Below the pieces are notes generated by a model. The model saw only the letters and a program-made list of their open reading frames with translations, did no database searches and was not told where the DNA came from. This document shows positions 13,240 to 23,383 of a DNA stretch of 64,000 bases, one piece after another (positions within the stretch are counted from its first letter, which is position 1; each line of letters opens with the position of its first letter). The stretch is taken from assembly GCA_031835245.1 (NCBI GenBank), contig JAVKOQ010000115.1, forward strand, positions 1 to 64,000. The letters run 5' to 3'. The DNA comes from Balamuthia mandrillaris. Taxonomy: Eukaryota > Discosea > Longamoebia > Balamuthiidae. The position numbers were made by a program, and so were the translations under genes.

Positions 13240-13963
13240 AACGACAAGAAACGACAAGAAAGAAAGTCCACAAACCTCAGCCCAAACATCATTCCCGGCG
13301 GTAACATCATCGATCCTTCCCTTCTCCATCAGCTGCACCGCCAGCAAGAGGAACCGAATGCCATGCACCAAGTTCTTTTTGGCCTTGTAGAGCTCGCCCT
13401 CCTTCCACAGCCGTTTGGCCTTTTGGTAGTTGTGCTTGGCGTCGGCGATGGCGGCCTTGCGGAGGTTGGTCTTGCGCAGGGCGAAGCAGCAGCGGGTGAG
13501 AAAGCGCTGGTCCCGTCGGAGGACGAAGCGGTCGGCGGGGAGGAAGAGGAGCATCACGCACCACACCACGTTCTCATCGAGCAGCAAGCGAAAGTAGTCC
13601 TCGTGATAAAAGTTGATGTTGATGTCCTCTTTCTGTGGTGGAGTTTTGATTTTCTTTTAAAACAAACCAGCGCAGAAACGAAAAAGAGCAACAAGAGAAG
13701 AGGGAAGACACTACTTCTATGAGAAAAGGACCTTCGTAGTAGTGTCCCGAAACGATGGCAACCATGTCGCAGTCGGAGGAGGCGGAGCTGACGCCGTGGC
13801 ACCGCGAGCCAAAGATGAAGAGGGCACGAAGGGAGTCCGCCTGCCTCAACGTGAGATCGCTGCTCTCCGCCATCAGCTCCTCCACGCGTTGCAGCAGACG
13901 GGCATTCTCCAGAGGTGATGGAGGAGAGAGGGAGGGCTCAGCATCATCTTTCTTTCGTTCCAT
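11230..13963 (-). CDS. RlaP-type nucleotidyltransferase fused to RNA ligase
   Basis: Predicted RNA end-processing and sealing enzyme. The N-terminal third is a Pol-beta-fold nucleotidyltransferase with the metal-binding signature GSRCHGVSSASSDCD (residues about 55-70). An RlaP-like helical part (YHEDYFRLLLDEN, LVHGIRFLLLAVQLME) follows. RlaP (PF10127) is a family known to accompany RNA ligases in RNA repair. The C-terminal half is an RNA ligase: motif I EKVEGSIAILYY (Lys-x-x-Gly form KVEG), motif IV as LGGFVVVD and motif V RLKVKS. Motif IV normally starts with Glu-Gly; here the Glu is Gly (codons GGA GGA), which may weaken activity. Introns carry (AG)n near 12290-12325 and (AAAG)n near 13180-13241. 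The first ATG of the frame is at 13961-13963. Confidence 0.72.
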
Positions 13964-14093
13964 TTTTGATGAAGTAGAAAATCTTTGAATTTCATCCAAT
14001 TGGAAATCATAAATTCAAAGATCAGATCAAGATTAACCAATAGAAATTCAAAAGAATGAAAAAAAAAAGAGAGAAGAAAGCGAAGAAGAAAGA

Positions 14094-16291
14094 ATGCAAT
14101 CATCGGCACAGGTAACTCTATTTTTTCTTTTTTTCCACCAGTCCCCTGAGGACATGAAGTGGGAACATACTTATTTTTTCGTTTTTTATTATTCTTGTTT
14201 TGTTTGTTGGTGGTCACAGAAAGCAGAAGAGCTGAAATCCAGAGGCAATGAAGCGTTCAAGGCCCAGGATTACACCCTCGCCGTGCGATGCTACACGGAA
14301 GCGCTGCAGCATGACCCCAACAACCACCTTTTGTACAGGTATGAACCCTTCTCCTTTTCCTTTTACTTTTTCCTCTTTTTGTTTGTCTTCTTGTTCCGCC
14401 GCTTCTTTCCTCCTCCTTCTACTACTTCCTTGCTTTCATTCTTCTTCTTGTTCTAAACGCTCAAACAATGACTGGACACAGCAACCGGTCGATGTGCCTA
14501 TTCAAGTTGGGAAAGTACTTCCTTTCTTCCAACGACGCCGATCACTGTCTTCGCCTGCAGCCCGCCTTCCGCAAGGGCTTCTTCCGCAAAGCCCAGGCTT
14601 TGCTCGGCATGAACAGCCCTAACCAAGCGTACAAGTATCTCCTCATCGCTCTCAACAATCTTTCTTCATCCTCTTCTTCCGCTTCTTCGTTAGAAGAGAA
14701 GAAGAGCATCGCCGTGGAACGGCGACAAATCCTTCAAGAAATACAAAGAGCCATCCACTTGAAGAACCGAAAAATGAAAGCAGAAGGACGAGGAGAAGGG
14801 GTGCGCATAGTTTTCTTTGAGGAGCACAACAAAGGCCAAGGCCTCGTTGCAGAGCGGGACTTTAGTGCTGGAGAAGTCATCTTTGAGGACACTCCGTTGG
14901 TGGCTGCTCGCTATGAGCCTTTGGTGGAGACAAAAGATTCTGTTTGCTGCGCTCATTGCTTTCGCTCGTTGGTGCCTCTTCGAGTTGTAAAGAAGCAATT
15001 GAAACAAGCTGGTAACTAACATCAGGAATGCACACCGCTTTCTTCTCTGCTTGCTAACTCCGTTCTCTGTCCCTCTCTCGTTCGTTGTCTACTCTTCTCT
15101 GCCCTCTTCACCCTGCCCCTCCCTTATTATGAACCGAAAGGGAACAAGGATCCTCTTCAAGGCGCAGAGGCGTACTTTGAATACCAGCGCAACGCTGTCC
15201 GGTGTGCTGAATGCGACACTGAATTGTATTGTTGCGAACAATGTCAGACAACAGCTTGGGATCAAGTCATTATTCCACCCTCCTTTCTTCTGTTCTCAGG
15301 TCTATATTCTGTCATACTAATATATAAAATGCAGTACCACAGTGAACTTTGCACGAGAAAGCAGGAAGACCATCCAGTGAATCAACTCTATCAACGAGCG
15401 AAAGAAGTTTCCACGCCAGATGAACCCCACCTTTACATCGTTCGTCTTACTGCGAGGCTGGTTGCCACTCAAATTTGCCGTCTCAAGCACTTTCTTTCTT
15501 CTTCATCCGAAGGTATCAATTCTTCCTCTATCTAAATGTGTTGTTCAATTCGTTACCTTCTAATACCATTCCCTCTGCTGTTACACAATTAAGAGGATGT
15601 CTCTTCCGATAAAAGCCCTGTGGACGAACTCTGCGACCCGTTCCGAGCCTTCTCTTCTCCATCTATTCCGACCGTCTATCATGACAAGCCCGAGCTTCTT
15701 CGCTTCTTTTGCAACAAACTGGAAGAGGCGCTAGGTCCCTCTCGGCCGTATCTTCGTTCTTCTTCATCTTTAGATTCATCATCACTCAAAGCAGCCGCCA
15801 AGCTTTCATTCTTGTTCACACCACGAGCATTCGAGCAGATGTTCGTGCAATACTCCATGAACTCTGCCAAGTTCATCCCTAAGACCCCATTAGAGAGCTG
15901 GTGGAAGAGGAAGAGCGGGCAGCGCCCATCACCTCTTCAACTTGCCAGAAAGGAATTGCTGCTGGCTCAAAAGATGGAAGTGCCAGAAGAACTTCTTGGC
16001 GGTACTTCAACAATAACCACGAATAGAAGAAGGAAAGATACCATGAGCAAATGGCCCGGAAGCTGCGAACTGGGAGGTCTCTTCGAAGTGCACGCCATGT
16101 TGAATCATTCGCGAGAAAGGAGCGGAGTGAACGCCGTTGTTTCGGATCGTTTTGAGGAGGGAAGGATAGCGGTGGTAGCTTTCAGAAACGTGGCAGCTGG
16201 CGAGGAGCTACTGATAGATTACCTGATGGGAGTGGAGGATCCTGCGCTGAGGAGGCAACTAGAGGAGGACTATCTCATTACTTCTTCGTAG
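14094..16291 (+). CDS. TPR-MYND-SET (SMYD-like) protein methyltransferase
   Basis: Predicted lysine methyltransferase of the SMYD type. A tiny first exon (MQSSAQ, 14094-14111) splices to KAEELKSRGNEAFK, the first of about three TPR units. The SET N-terminal strand (NKGQGLVAERDFSAGEVIF) is followed by a MYND zinc finger split by an intron (CAHC, then CAECDTELYCCEQC and HSELC). The post-insert SET core has AMLNHSRE and ELLIDYL in place of the usual NHSC and ELxxxY. In SMYD proteins the TPR-like part is C-terminal; here a separate TPR block is N-terminal, as in SMYD4-like proteins. Introns are short and pyrimidine-rich. The stop is at 16289-16291. Confidence 0.8.
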
Positions 16292-16507
16292 CAGACTTCT
16301 CAATGAGCTTGCAAAAGGTTTGGTTGTTTAGGTGTTTGTTCTTTTCGTTGTTGCTTTATTATTTGTCGCTTCGCTAACCTTCTTTTGCTCAACTCGCCAT
16401 TTTCGACAAACATAGTAGTTCATTAAACTTATTAAAATATACTAGGGTAAATTGCTGTTGTTTTCTTATTTTCAACCTTTGGTTAGGAAACAAAAACTAC
16501 TGTAGTA

Positions 16508-19500
16508 ATGAAAACGGTGCGTTATGCTTTGGTGGTGTTGCTCAGTTTCGTGGCTCTGCAGTGCGAAGCCGCAGATCATGACCTACTCTATGCAATGGCT
16601 GGTCGTGAGTTATTGACTTCTTCGACAGGTTCAGCCGCTCTTTTTGCAACGGTTAGTCTCGATATGTTTGTCTGTTTTACACTCTGTTCTTCTCCGATTT
16701 AGTCTCTTCTGTTTGCGGAGATGAGGCTCTGACTTTAAAGCCAACATAGGTCTCTAATTTGGGAGACTTGGATGGGGATGGAAACCAAGACTTGCTCATG
16801 GGAAACCCTCCGCATCTTCGCCTTGTCTTCTTGAACGACGATGGCTCCAACAAAGCCGAAGTCCAAATTCCAGATGCCAACTCGAACCTCACCATGCCGG
16901 CTAGCTTTGGAGAGTTTCATGCCAGCTTTCGAAACGAAGAAGACAAAGTAACAGTCCTCGCCATCACCTGCGAGTCCACAGCAAGCTTTTGGTGGTTCCA
17001 ACTGGCTTCCGACGGTAGCATTATAGGCGGTGATGATGCGGTTGTTTCTGGACAAGTTCCAGGCCAACTCCCGGACGGTTGTCCTGCTGCCTTCCTTCGA
17101 TTCTTGTCTAGAGATGATGATAGGAAAGTGGTCCGCTTTGCGGCAGTGAATATCACAGACTTTGAGGAAACAGTGGGAGAGGAGTTGGTTATTCTTACAT
17201 TTGGAGAGGATGGAGAGGCTTTCTGGAATGAGACAGTTTCGACGTCGGCGCCAGCTAGACCTCCACTTTCCTATTACCCCTTCCCCAGGTATCCCAGACT
17301 CTTTACGTTGGGTATGTTTTCATTCGTTCAGTTTTGCCGCTTTATGCAAAGTTTAGTCATTGTCATTTATTTTTGCTTTTCATATAGATGCAGATGATGA
17401 TGGAGTCATTGATGTGTTATTCTCATGGCTTGTGCTACCAAACCTGTATGCCCCAATGTTGAGCGTTGATGCAGATGGAATAGATGATTTGTTGGTCACT
17501 GGAAGCATGCTGGACTATCCGAATTTCTCGCCTGTTAGTACAGCTGAATTTTTGGTGATGTCGTTGACTGCGGATGGAAGCTTCAAGGACTTGAACCTTC
17601 TTCCTGGAACATTCGATCCTGGCTTCAACTTTTTGAATTCGTAACCTCCCTTCTGTCTTGCATGCTTTTTTGTTCTCCTTCTCCTTTCTCCTTTCTCCTT
17701 CTCCTTCTCCTTTCTCCTTCTGCTTCTGCTTCTGCTTCTGCTTCTGCTTCTGCTTCTCCTTCTCCTTCTCCTTCTCCTTCTCCTTCTCCTTCTCCTTCTC
17801 CTTCTCCTTCTCCTTCTCCTTCTCCTTCTCCTTCTTGCTTACAGATCGACATTCAGAATGGACATGATACCTTTGCCAGACGTCAACCAGGATGGAACCG
17901 AAGATATAGCCATGAGAGTCTCGGGAGGGCTTTGGACCACCTTTATGCATCAAGCCACATTCTCTTTCAACATATCCTCCTTGACTATCTCCAGAAATGT
18001 CTCCGAAATACTTGTGGAAGTGACTTTCTCCCGCCAGCCGACCGATGGAGAGGTAACCCTTCCTTTCGAGATCACGGGGAGCGCAGTCAAGGGCAAGGAC
18101 TTCCGTGTGTCCTCCACCACTCCAAGTCCTTTGAGATTCCCTATCGGTGAAACCAAGGCAAACTTCTTCCTGTTGTTCTTTGAAGAAGAGAAGGAAAATT
18201 GGGGATTGGAGAAGCATCTTTGCATTCAACTCTTGCGGCCGACTCCCGAGCTGTTCAGGTTGCATCCTCATAGCAGTATTCTCAACATCACATTGCTTCC
18301 TATACATTCTGAACCCTACGTCCCTGGGGAGGACTCCGACTCCGCCTCTCCCTCCTCTTCTGCGTCTTCGAGTGGCGCCAAGGAAGCAGAAACTGGAGAG
18401 AGTTCAGAGGATTCAAGTCGTTTGGTTCCAATTTTGGTTCCGCTCTCGGTCGTGATTCTGCTGATGGCAGCATTCGTCACAACCGTCATCATTTGGAGAA
18501 GAAAGAAGATGAAGAAGCGGAAAAAAACGCTGGAAGGAAGCAGTACCATGATGGAAGACGTCGAAGCACTGAAAACACAAGAGATTTACGCCACCACTGC
18601 TGACCTCAAGGACGAGAACGAAGAAGCGGAGGAAGAAAATAAGGACAAGAAGGAAAAGAGAAAGTCGATGCGACCCGTGTCTTTGGTGATGAAGCAAAAC
18701 AAAATCATCGGAATCACTGATATGTGGTGTTTGAACTTCAAAGAACTGGAATTCCAAGAAGAGATTGGACAAGGGTCTTTTGGAGTGGTGTATCGAGGAA
18801 TTTGGAGAAACACGACTGTGGCCATCAAGTGCGTGAAGAGCAACTCGTTAAGCAAGAAGCAGATGGAAGAGTTCAGGCAGGAGGTGGACATGATGTCCGG
18901 CTTGAGGCCACATGTACATGTGGTGCAGCTGTTGGGAGTGTGTGTGGATGCTGCCTTTCCCCTATGCATCGTGACGGAGTTCTTGTCCAAAGGCAGTCTG
19001 TTGGACTACTTGCAAAGCCTCAAGCAAAACGAGTACACGTTCCCCTTACCCTTTCTTCTCGCTTCTAGTATTTCTTGATCTTCTTTATGCTTCCCTTGTT
19101 CTGCTCCTGCTTCTCCTCCTCCGCTCTCTTCATCTTCGCTCTTCTCTTCATCTTTCCTTCTTCTCCGTCTTCTTTTCACTGCTTCTCTTCTTTATTTTCT
19201 AAGCATTGTTGTTTCAACGTATAGGAGCAATTTGAGCATGAAAAAGATGATTAACATCGCGAAAGGAGTTGCAAGCGGAATGCAACACCTTCACGCAGAA
19301 CATGTGGTTCATCGCGATTTGGCTGCTCGCAACGTACTGTTGACTTCAGATCTGACCGCCAAAGTGGCTGACTTTGGGATGTCTCGTCTTGTGGCTTCGG
19401 AGGAGAATCAGCACCAAACTTCCACGTATGTGGGCCCTGTTCGATGGATGGTTGATTATCTCGTCTATCGTCTTTTTCTTTCATCTTATTCCTTTTTTTT

Positions 19501-19858
19501 CTTTCATTTTGCTCTTCCATTCTTTCCACTCTTCAATTTTATGTTTTTCTTTCTCATTTCATTTCATTCACAAAAGGCGCCAGAGAGCATTGAAGACAGA
19601 GTGTATTCTGAAGCATCGGATGTGTGGAGCTTCGGCGTGTTGCTGTGGGAGATCTGCACCCTCGGAGCCATGCCATTTGCTCAGATGACCGCCCTGAAGG
19701 CCACGCTCCATGTGCTGCAAGGTGGACAACTGGACATTCCCAGCGAGGAAGAGGGATGTCCTGCGGTGTTTGCAGAGTTAATGAGAAGTTGTTGGCGATG
19801 GGATGCTTCAGAGAGACCTACGTTTGCTGACATCGTTGTTCTATTAAAGCAAGGATGA
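16508..19858 (+). CDS. FG-GAP/Calx-beta receptor protein kinase (tyrosine-kinase-like)
   Basis: Predicted single-pass surface receptor kinase. A signal peptide (KTVRYALVVLLSFVALQCEA) leads into at least four FG-GAP calcium-loop units (DLDGDGNQDLL, DADDDGVIDVLF, DADGIDDLLV, PDVNQDGTEDIAM). A Calx-beta-like domain follows (VEVTFSRQPTDGEVTLPFEI to LNITLLP), then one membrane helix (LVPLSVVILLMAAFVTTVII) and a basic stop-transfer. The kinase has GQGSFGVVYRG, VAIK, HRDLAARN, DFG, APES and DVWSFGVLLWE. HRDLAARN is the tyrosine-kinase form of the catalytic loop. Introns include hexamer repeats at 17690-17834. The first join (GCAACG to GTCTCTAA) is phase 0. Ligand and pathway are unknown. Confidence 0.82.
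17680..17835. repeat. hexamer repeat (CTTCTC)n and (CTGCTT)n in intron
   Basis: An intron of the receptor kinase gene is made of CTTCTC/CTCCTT units, then about seven CTGCTT units, then more CTTCTC units. The sense strand is pure pyrimidine apart from the G of CTGCTT. It is stop-free in two frames and so produces long false reading frames. Confidence 0.85.
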
Positions 19859-20051
19859 TTCTCCGTGTTTCAGGTAATTACCTGTTCGTATTCCCGTGGC
19901 CCCTCTGTGCTCTCCTCTCCTGCCTCCTCTCTCCTCGCTTCGACCACAAAAATTGTCAAAATTATCCTTTAGTTTCTTGCTGCAACAGCTTTGATAAATA
20001 GTCAATGGTACAGTGGGAGAGGGCCAACCAACGCTCAGAGATTGGTCAGCT

Positions 20052-20558
20052 TTAGTTGATGGTAATGCGGTGGCCCTTGGGAGGTTCTGGCTTGGGGATG
20101 ATCACCTCCAGCACCCCGTCCTTGTGATTGGCCTGGATGGCTGAGGCATCCACCCCCTGAGGCAAGAGGATGGACCGGTGGAAGCAACCAAAGCTTCGCT
20201 CCACCCGATGGAACTGCTCCTTCTCCTCCTTGCTCTCCTGCTTCCTCTCTCCTCGGATGTGAAGGCGCTGGTTCTCCACCTCCACCTCGATGTCCTCCTT
20301 GGGGATGCCCGGCAGCTCGGCATGCACCACCACCGCCTTTTCTGTCTCCCTCACATCGCAGAGCGGGCTCCATTGGCGAGGCATCATGCTGAACAGGTCT
20401 TGCCTCCATGGGTTGGTGGTGGTGCTGAGGCTCTTCTCCTCGTTGCTGTTGGTGGGGTCCTTGGTGGCGGAGGAAGGTTGTGGTTGGTGGTTGTGGAATT
20501 CTCCGAAGAGGGAGTCCATTTGCCTTTGCAGGCGTCTCATTTCAGACCAAAGGCCCAT
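20052..20558 (-). CDS. small heat-shock protein Hsp20
   Basis: ATP-independent chaperone of the alpha-crystallin family, 168 residues and intronless. The alpha-crystallin domain starts at PLCDVRETEKAVVVHAELPG and continues through EDIEVEVENQRLHIRGERK and RSILLPQGVD to DGVLEVIIPK. The C-terminal RITIN supplies the IxI motif used in oligomer assembly. The start is the first ATG of the frame (20556-20558), giving MGLWSEMRR. The longer upstream reading lacks an ATG and overlaps the TATA region. A TATA box at 20671-20680 and a heat-shock element at 20767-20781 lie upstream. Confidence 0.93.
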   Translation of the reverse strand: MGLWSEMRRLQRQMDSLFGEFHNHQPQPSSATKDPTNSNEEKSLSTTTNPWRQDLFSMMPRQWSPLCDVRETEKAVVVHAELPGIPKEDIEVEVENQRLHIRGERKQESKEEKEQFHRVERSFGCFHRSILLPQGVDASAIQANHKDGVLEVIIPKPEPPKGHRITIN

Positions 20559-20670
20559 TGTGATTGCAGAATTGGTAGTGATGGATTGTGGTATGTGGAT
20601 GTTTAGAATCTTGTTGTTCGTTGGTGATTCTTGTTCAACGACGAAGGGGGTTGATAGTGACAAATGACGA

Positions 20671-20680
20671 AGTATTTATA
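20671..20680 (-). promoter_or_regulatory. TATA box of the Hsp20 gene
   Basis: On the minus strand this reads TATAAATACT, about 115 bases before the Hsp20 ATG. The placement leaves room for a 5' UTR of roughly 80-90 bases. Confidence 0.7.
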
Positions 20681-20766
20681 TCCGCGCAACATCCATTCCA
20701 CAAGTTTGTTTGGGCTGAGAATGACTGTTCTCAGATTCCTGATATTTTCGAGTTTCTTGCCTTGGA

Positions 20767-20781
20767 GGAAATTTCAAGAAG
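20767..20781. promoter_or_regulatory. heat-shock element (three nGAAn units)
   Basis: The sequence GGAAATTTCAAGAAG is a perfect set of three alternating nGAAn/nTTCn units, the binding site of trimeric HSF. It lies about 90 bases upstream of the Hsp20 TATA box. Further TTC units (20730-20760) surround it. Confidence 0.75.
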
Positions 20782-21609
20782 TTTGCATGAAATTTTATTT
20801 TCTGTCGACCGCACGCAAAGAAGAGAGGAAGAAAAAGAAAATGGAGCAAACACAAAAGCAAGCAAGCGTCGTTGCTACGTGCGGCACGGAAGGGGGAAGC
20901 AAGTTGTATGTCCCTTCAACACGACAACCACCCAAAACTGAAAAGTTCAAAAAGCAAAAATTAGTTGTAGGCGCACGTTTTTTTTTTTGTTGTTTTCCAG
21001 TTTTCAGGTTCAAAGAAAAAAAATAATGTGATGCAACGAAATTCGAGCGAAAAGAGAGTGAATGGCGTGATGACATCAGCCATGAAGGCGCAGCATTGGT
21101 CGATTGCTCGCCGCTTCATCACAAAGTTTTTTTGTTTTTGGATCGAAACGTCATGCCCAGAGATACTCGGTCCCTTTCATCTTGCGGGCAGGGGGAGTTG
21201 AGAAGATATTTAAAAGGAGAGAACGGCTGCGTCCCCCCTTGTGTTTGACAAGGTACGTCTACGAAACAAAGGAAAATAAAAATAATCCGTGTAGAAATGT
21301 GTGGAAAGCGAGGGGAGAGAAGGGAGAACTTTCGTAGAGAACAGAAAGGAGAAACAAAGGAAACAAAATAAAATGTGTCAACCTCACGTTTAACTCCCTC
21401 TCCCAACTCTTGAGTCTTGAGAGCTTCCCTATCTCTTTCCGTCTTCTTTTTTTTTCTCCTTGTTGTTTGTCGAATGAAAAACAAAAACACTTTTCTGAAA
21501 AACCAAAGCAGAGGAAGAAAGAAAGCATTTAGTGTCGTTAGTGAAGGAAGAAGGAGACCGCACAATAGAGGAAGAAGAAGAAGAAACTGGAGAGCCAAAG
21601 CATAGAACA

Positions 21610-22851
21610 ATGGCAGAGGTCATGAACCCTAAGGAAGAACGGGCCGAAGAAGCATCCGAGCTGACTCAACTCGTGGCCAGCATACCCGAACTGGTGGAGC
21701 GGATAGCGGCGCAGGTGGAGGACGCCCGCTCCTTCCTCAACCTCTGCTTGGCGGGGCGCTGCTTCGGTGCCGTCCTCTGCAACCGGGCCAACCAAAGAGC
21801 AGCCAAGCAACGCTACCGCCGCTTCATAGAACGACATGAAGGAGGAACAGACGAAGGAGCACTGGCAGATGGAGCAAACAATGAAACAAGAACAGGAGGA
21901 GGTGGCGGAGGTGGTGGCAATGGTGGAGGAGGAGGACCTTCTTTGCCGACGAAGCCTCGAACCACTCTAAAGTACTATGTTCTGCCCAATGGAGCTTTGC
22001 ATGGTCCCTTTGACCGATACAATCAGGAGAACGTCGTCATAGAGCATGTTCACTATGAGAACGGCAAGAGGGTGGGTCCTTACCATCAGTATCACGATGA
22101 CGGCAGCCTCAAAGTCAGATGCTTCTACAACGGGGAGGGGAAGAAGGAGGGGCCTTACAAGGAGTGGTACGCCAGTGGGGCTCTGAAGCTGCGCATGCAG
22201 TTCCGCAATGGCAAGGCGGAGGGTCGGTGCTTCATCTACTGGCCCAACAGGAAGCTCCGAGCGGTGAAGCATTACATCGGAGGAAAAGAGCACGGCTGCA
22301 GGCAGGAATGGTTCGGCAACGGCTTGCTCCGTAAGCAGTGCTTCTATAGACAGGGCCTCATGGAGGGAACCTACCGGGAGTGGCATCGTAACGGCAATCT
22401 CTTCTTGAGCGTGGATTACCGTGAGGGCAAGCGGCACGGACAGTTCTCCCGCTACTATGCCAGTGGCAGCCTTCATAGACGCTTTGAAATGCAGGCGGGC
22501 CTCCTCCACGGCCAGTACGTGGTGTGGCATCCCAATGGCAGGGTCCACATTCGGGCCTCCTACAGAGAAGGAAAGAGAGAGGGGAGATATGAGGTGAAGA
22601 ACGCGGCGGGAAAGATGGTGGAGAAGAAGAACTATCGAGAGGGCAGAGTGGAGAAGAAGAACCTGATGTACATACTTCGCAGGGCGAGCAAGCATCGTCG
22701 CAAAAAGCAGCAAACGCAACAAGGAGATGGTGGTGAGGATCAACGACAAGGGCAACATGAAACAAGAAGAAGAAAGATCAACGGACCTTTTCATGCCTTC
22801 ATGAGAGGGACATGCTTTCATCTTACGATGGCTACCCACAGCGTACAGTAA
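21610..22851 (+). CDS. F-box-like protein with MORN-type repeats
   Basis: Intronless, 413 residues. The N-terminus (SIPELVERIAAQVEDARSFL and LCLAGRCFGAVLC) fits an F-box helix bundle. A poly-Gly linker follows, then about ten tandem repeats of the MORN_2 kind, each like GxYKEWYxNGxLKxxxxYxxGKxxG (for example EGPYKEWYASGALKLRMQF and EGTYREWHRNGNLFLS). The tail is Lys/Arg/Gln-rich. MORN_2 repeats form beta-hairpin arrays of unsettled function. With an F-box they would act as a substrate-recognition surface of an SCF ubiquitin ligase, but that is inference. The first in-frame ATG is at 21610. A polyadenylation-like AATAAA lies at about 22928. Confidence 0.75.
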   Translation: MAEVMNPKEERAEEASELTQLVASIPELVERIAAQVEDARSFLNLCLAGRCFGAVLCNRANQRAAKQRYRRFIERHEGGTDEGALADGANNETRTGGGGGGGGNGGGGGPSLPTKPRTTLKYYVLPNGALHGPFDRYNQENVVIEHVHYENGKRVGPYHQYHDDGSLKVRCFYNGEGKKEGPYKEWYASGALKLRMQFRNGKAEGRCFIYWPNRKLRAVKHYIGGKEHGCRQEWFGNGLLRKQCFYRQGLMEGTYREWHRNGNLFLSVDYREGKRHGQFSRYYASGSLHRRFEMQAGLLHGQYVVWHPNGRVHIRASYREGKREGRYEVKNAAGKMVEKKNYREGRVEKKNLMYILRRASKHRRKKQQTQQGDGGEDQRQGQHETRRRKINGPFHAFMRGTCFHLTMATHSVQ

Positions 22852-22984
22852 AAAACACGATGAGAATGAGGCAAGAAAGAACTTCATCACCACTTTAATA
22901 ACTGCATCCGCTTATTTTGTTGTGTTAAATAAAGACTTTGTAACTATGAACAGACGTTACTACGAATCGCAAAAGATAAGGAAA

Positions 22985-23052
22985 ACGAAGAGAGAGACAG
23001 AGACAGAGACAGAGACAGAGACAGAGAGAGATAGAGAGAAAGAAAGAGGGAG
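22985..23052. repeat. (GAGACA)n hexamer and (GA)n
   Basis: Short purine-rich repeat in the convergent 3' region between the F-box/MORN gene and the BTB gene. At its centre are about five GAGACA units. Confidence 0.8.
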
Positions 23053-23075
23053 AGAATCCTATTCGTCCGCTGAGT

Positions 23076-23337
23076 TTACATAGTGCCACAACCTTGGTTG
23101 TTGCCTGCGTATGCAGCGGTTGCAGTTAAGGTTGGTAGTTTTCGTGAATCGGGTGCTGCAGACAAAGGCATTTGAGCAAGGCTTAACTCCCTTCCAAATG
23201 ATACCACCTCAATGCGTTCAGGGAGTAGTGACTTAAGGGTGGCTGGTGTCATCATCAGCTCATAGCTCCCATCTCCAGACGATGCATACAATACTTTTTG
23301 CATCAACACCCTTTGGTTTAAGAAAAAGTTAAACGCG

Positions 23338-23383
<46 letters not shown>

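Larger units (their letters stand above)
20559..21609. other. divergent promoter region, Hsp20 and F-box/MORN gene
   Basis: About 1 kb without a gene. The left part is the Hsp20 promoter. Towards the right gene a TATA-like ATATTTAAAAG sits near 21207-21217. The short frames seen here look fortuitous. Confidence 0.55.

Noticed and set aside
14690-15022. Minus-strand frame in the SMYD-like gene
   Set aside because: It overlaps well-supported SET/MYND exons and has no domain or splice context.
17625-18150. Ser-Pro or Glu-Gly repeat proteins near 17.7 kb
   Set aside because: These are all frames of the CTTCTC/CTGCTT hexamers in the receptor kinase intron.
21967-22893. Minus-strand frame of 308 codons opposite the F-box/MORN gene
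   Set aside because: Antisense shadow. The + strand shows regular MORN_2 repeats.
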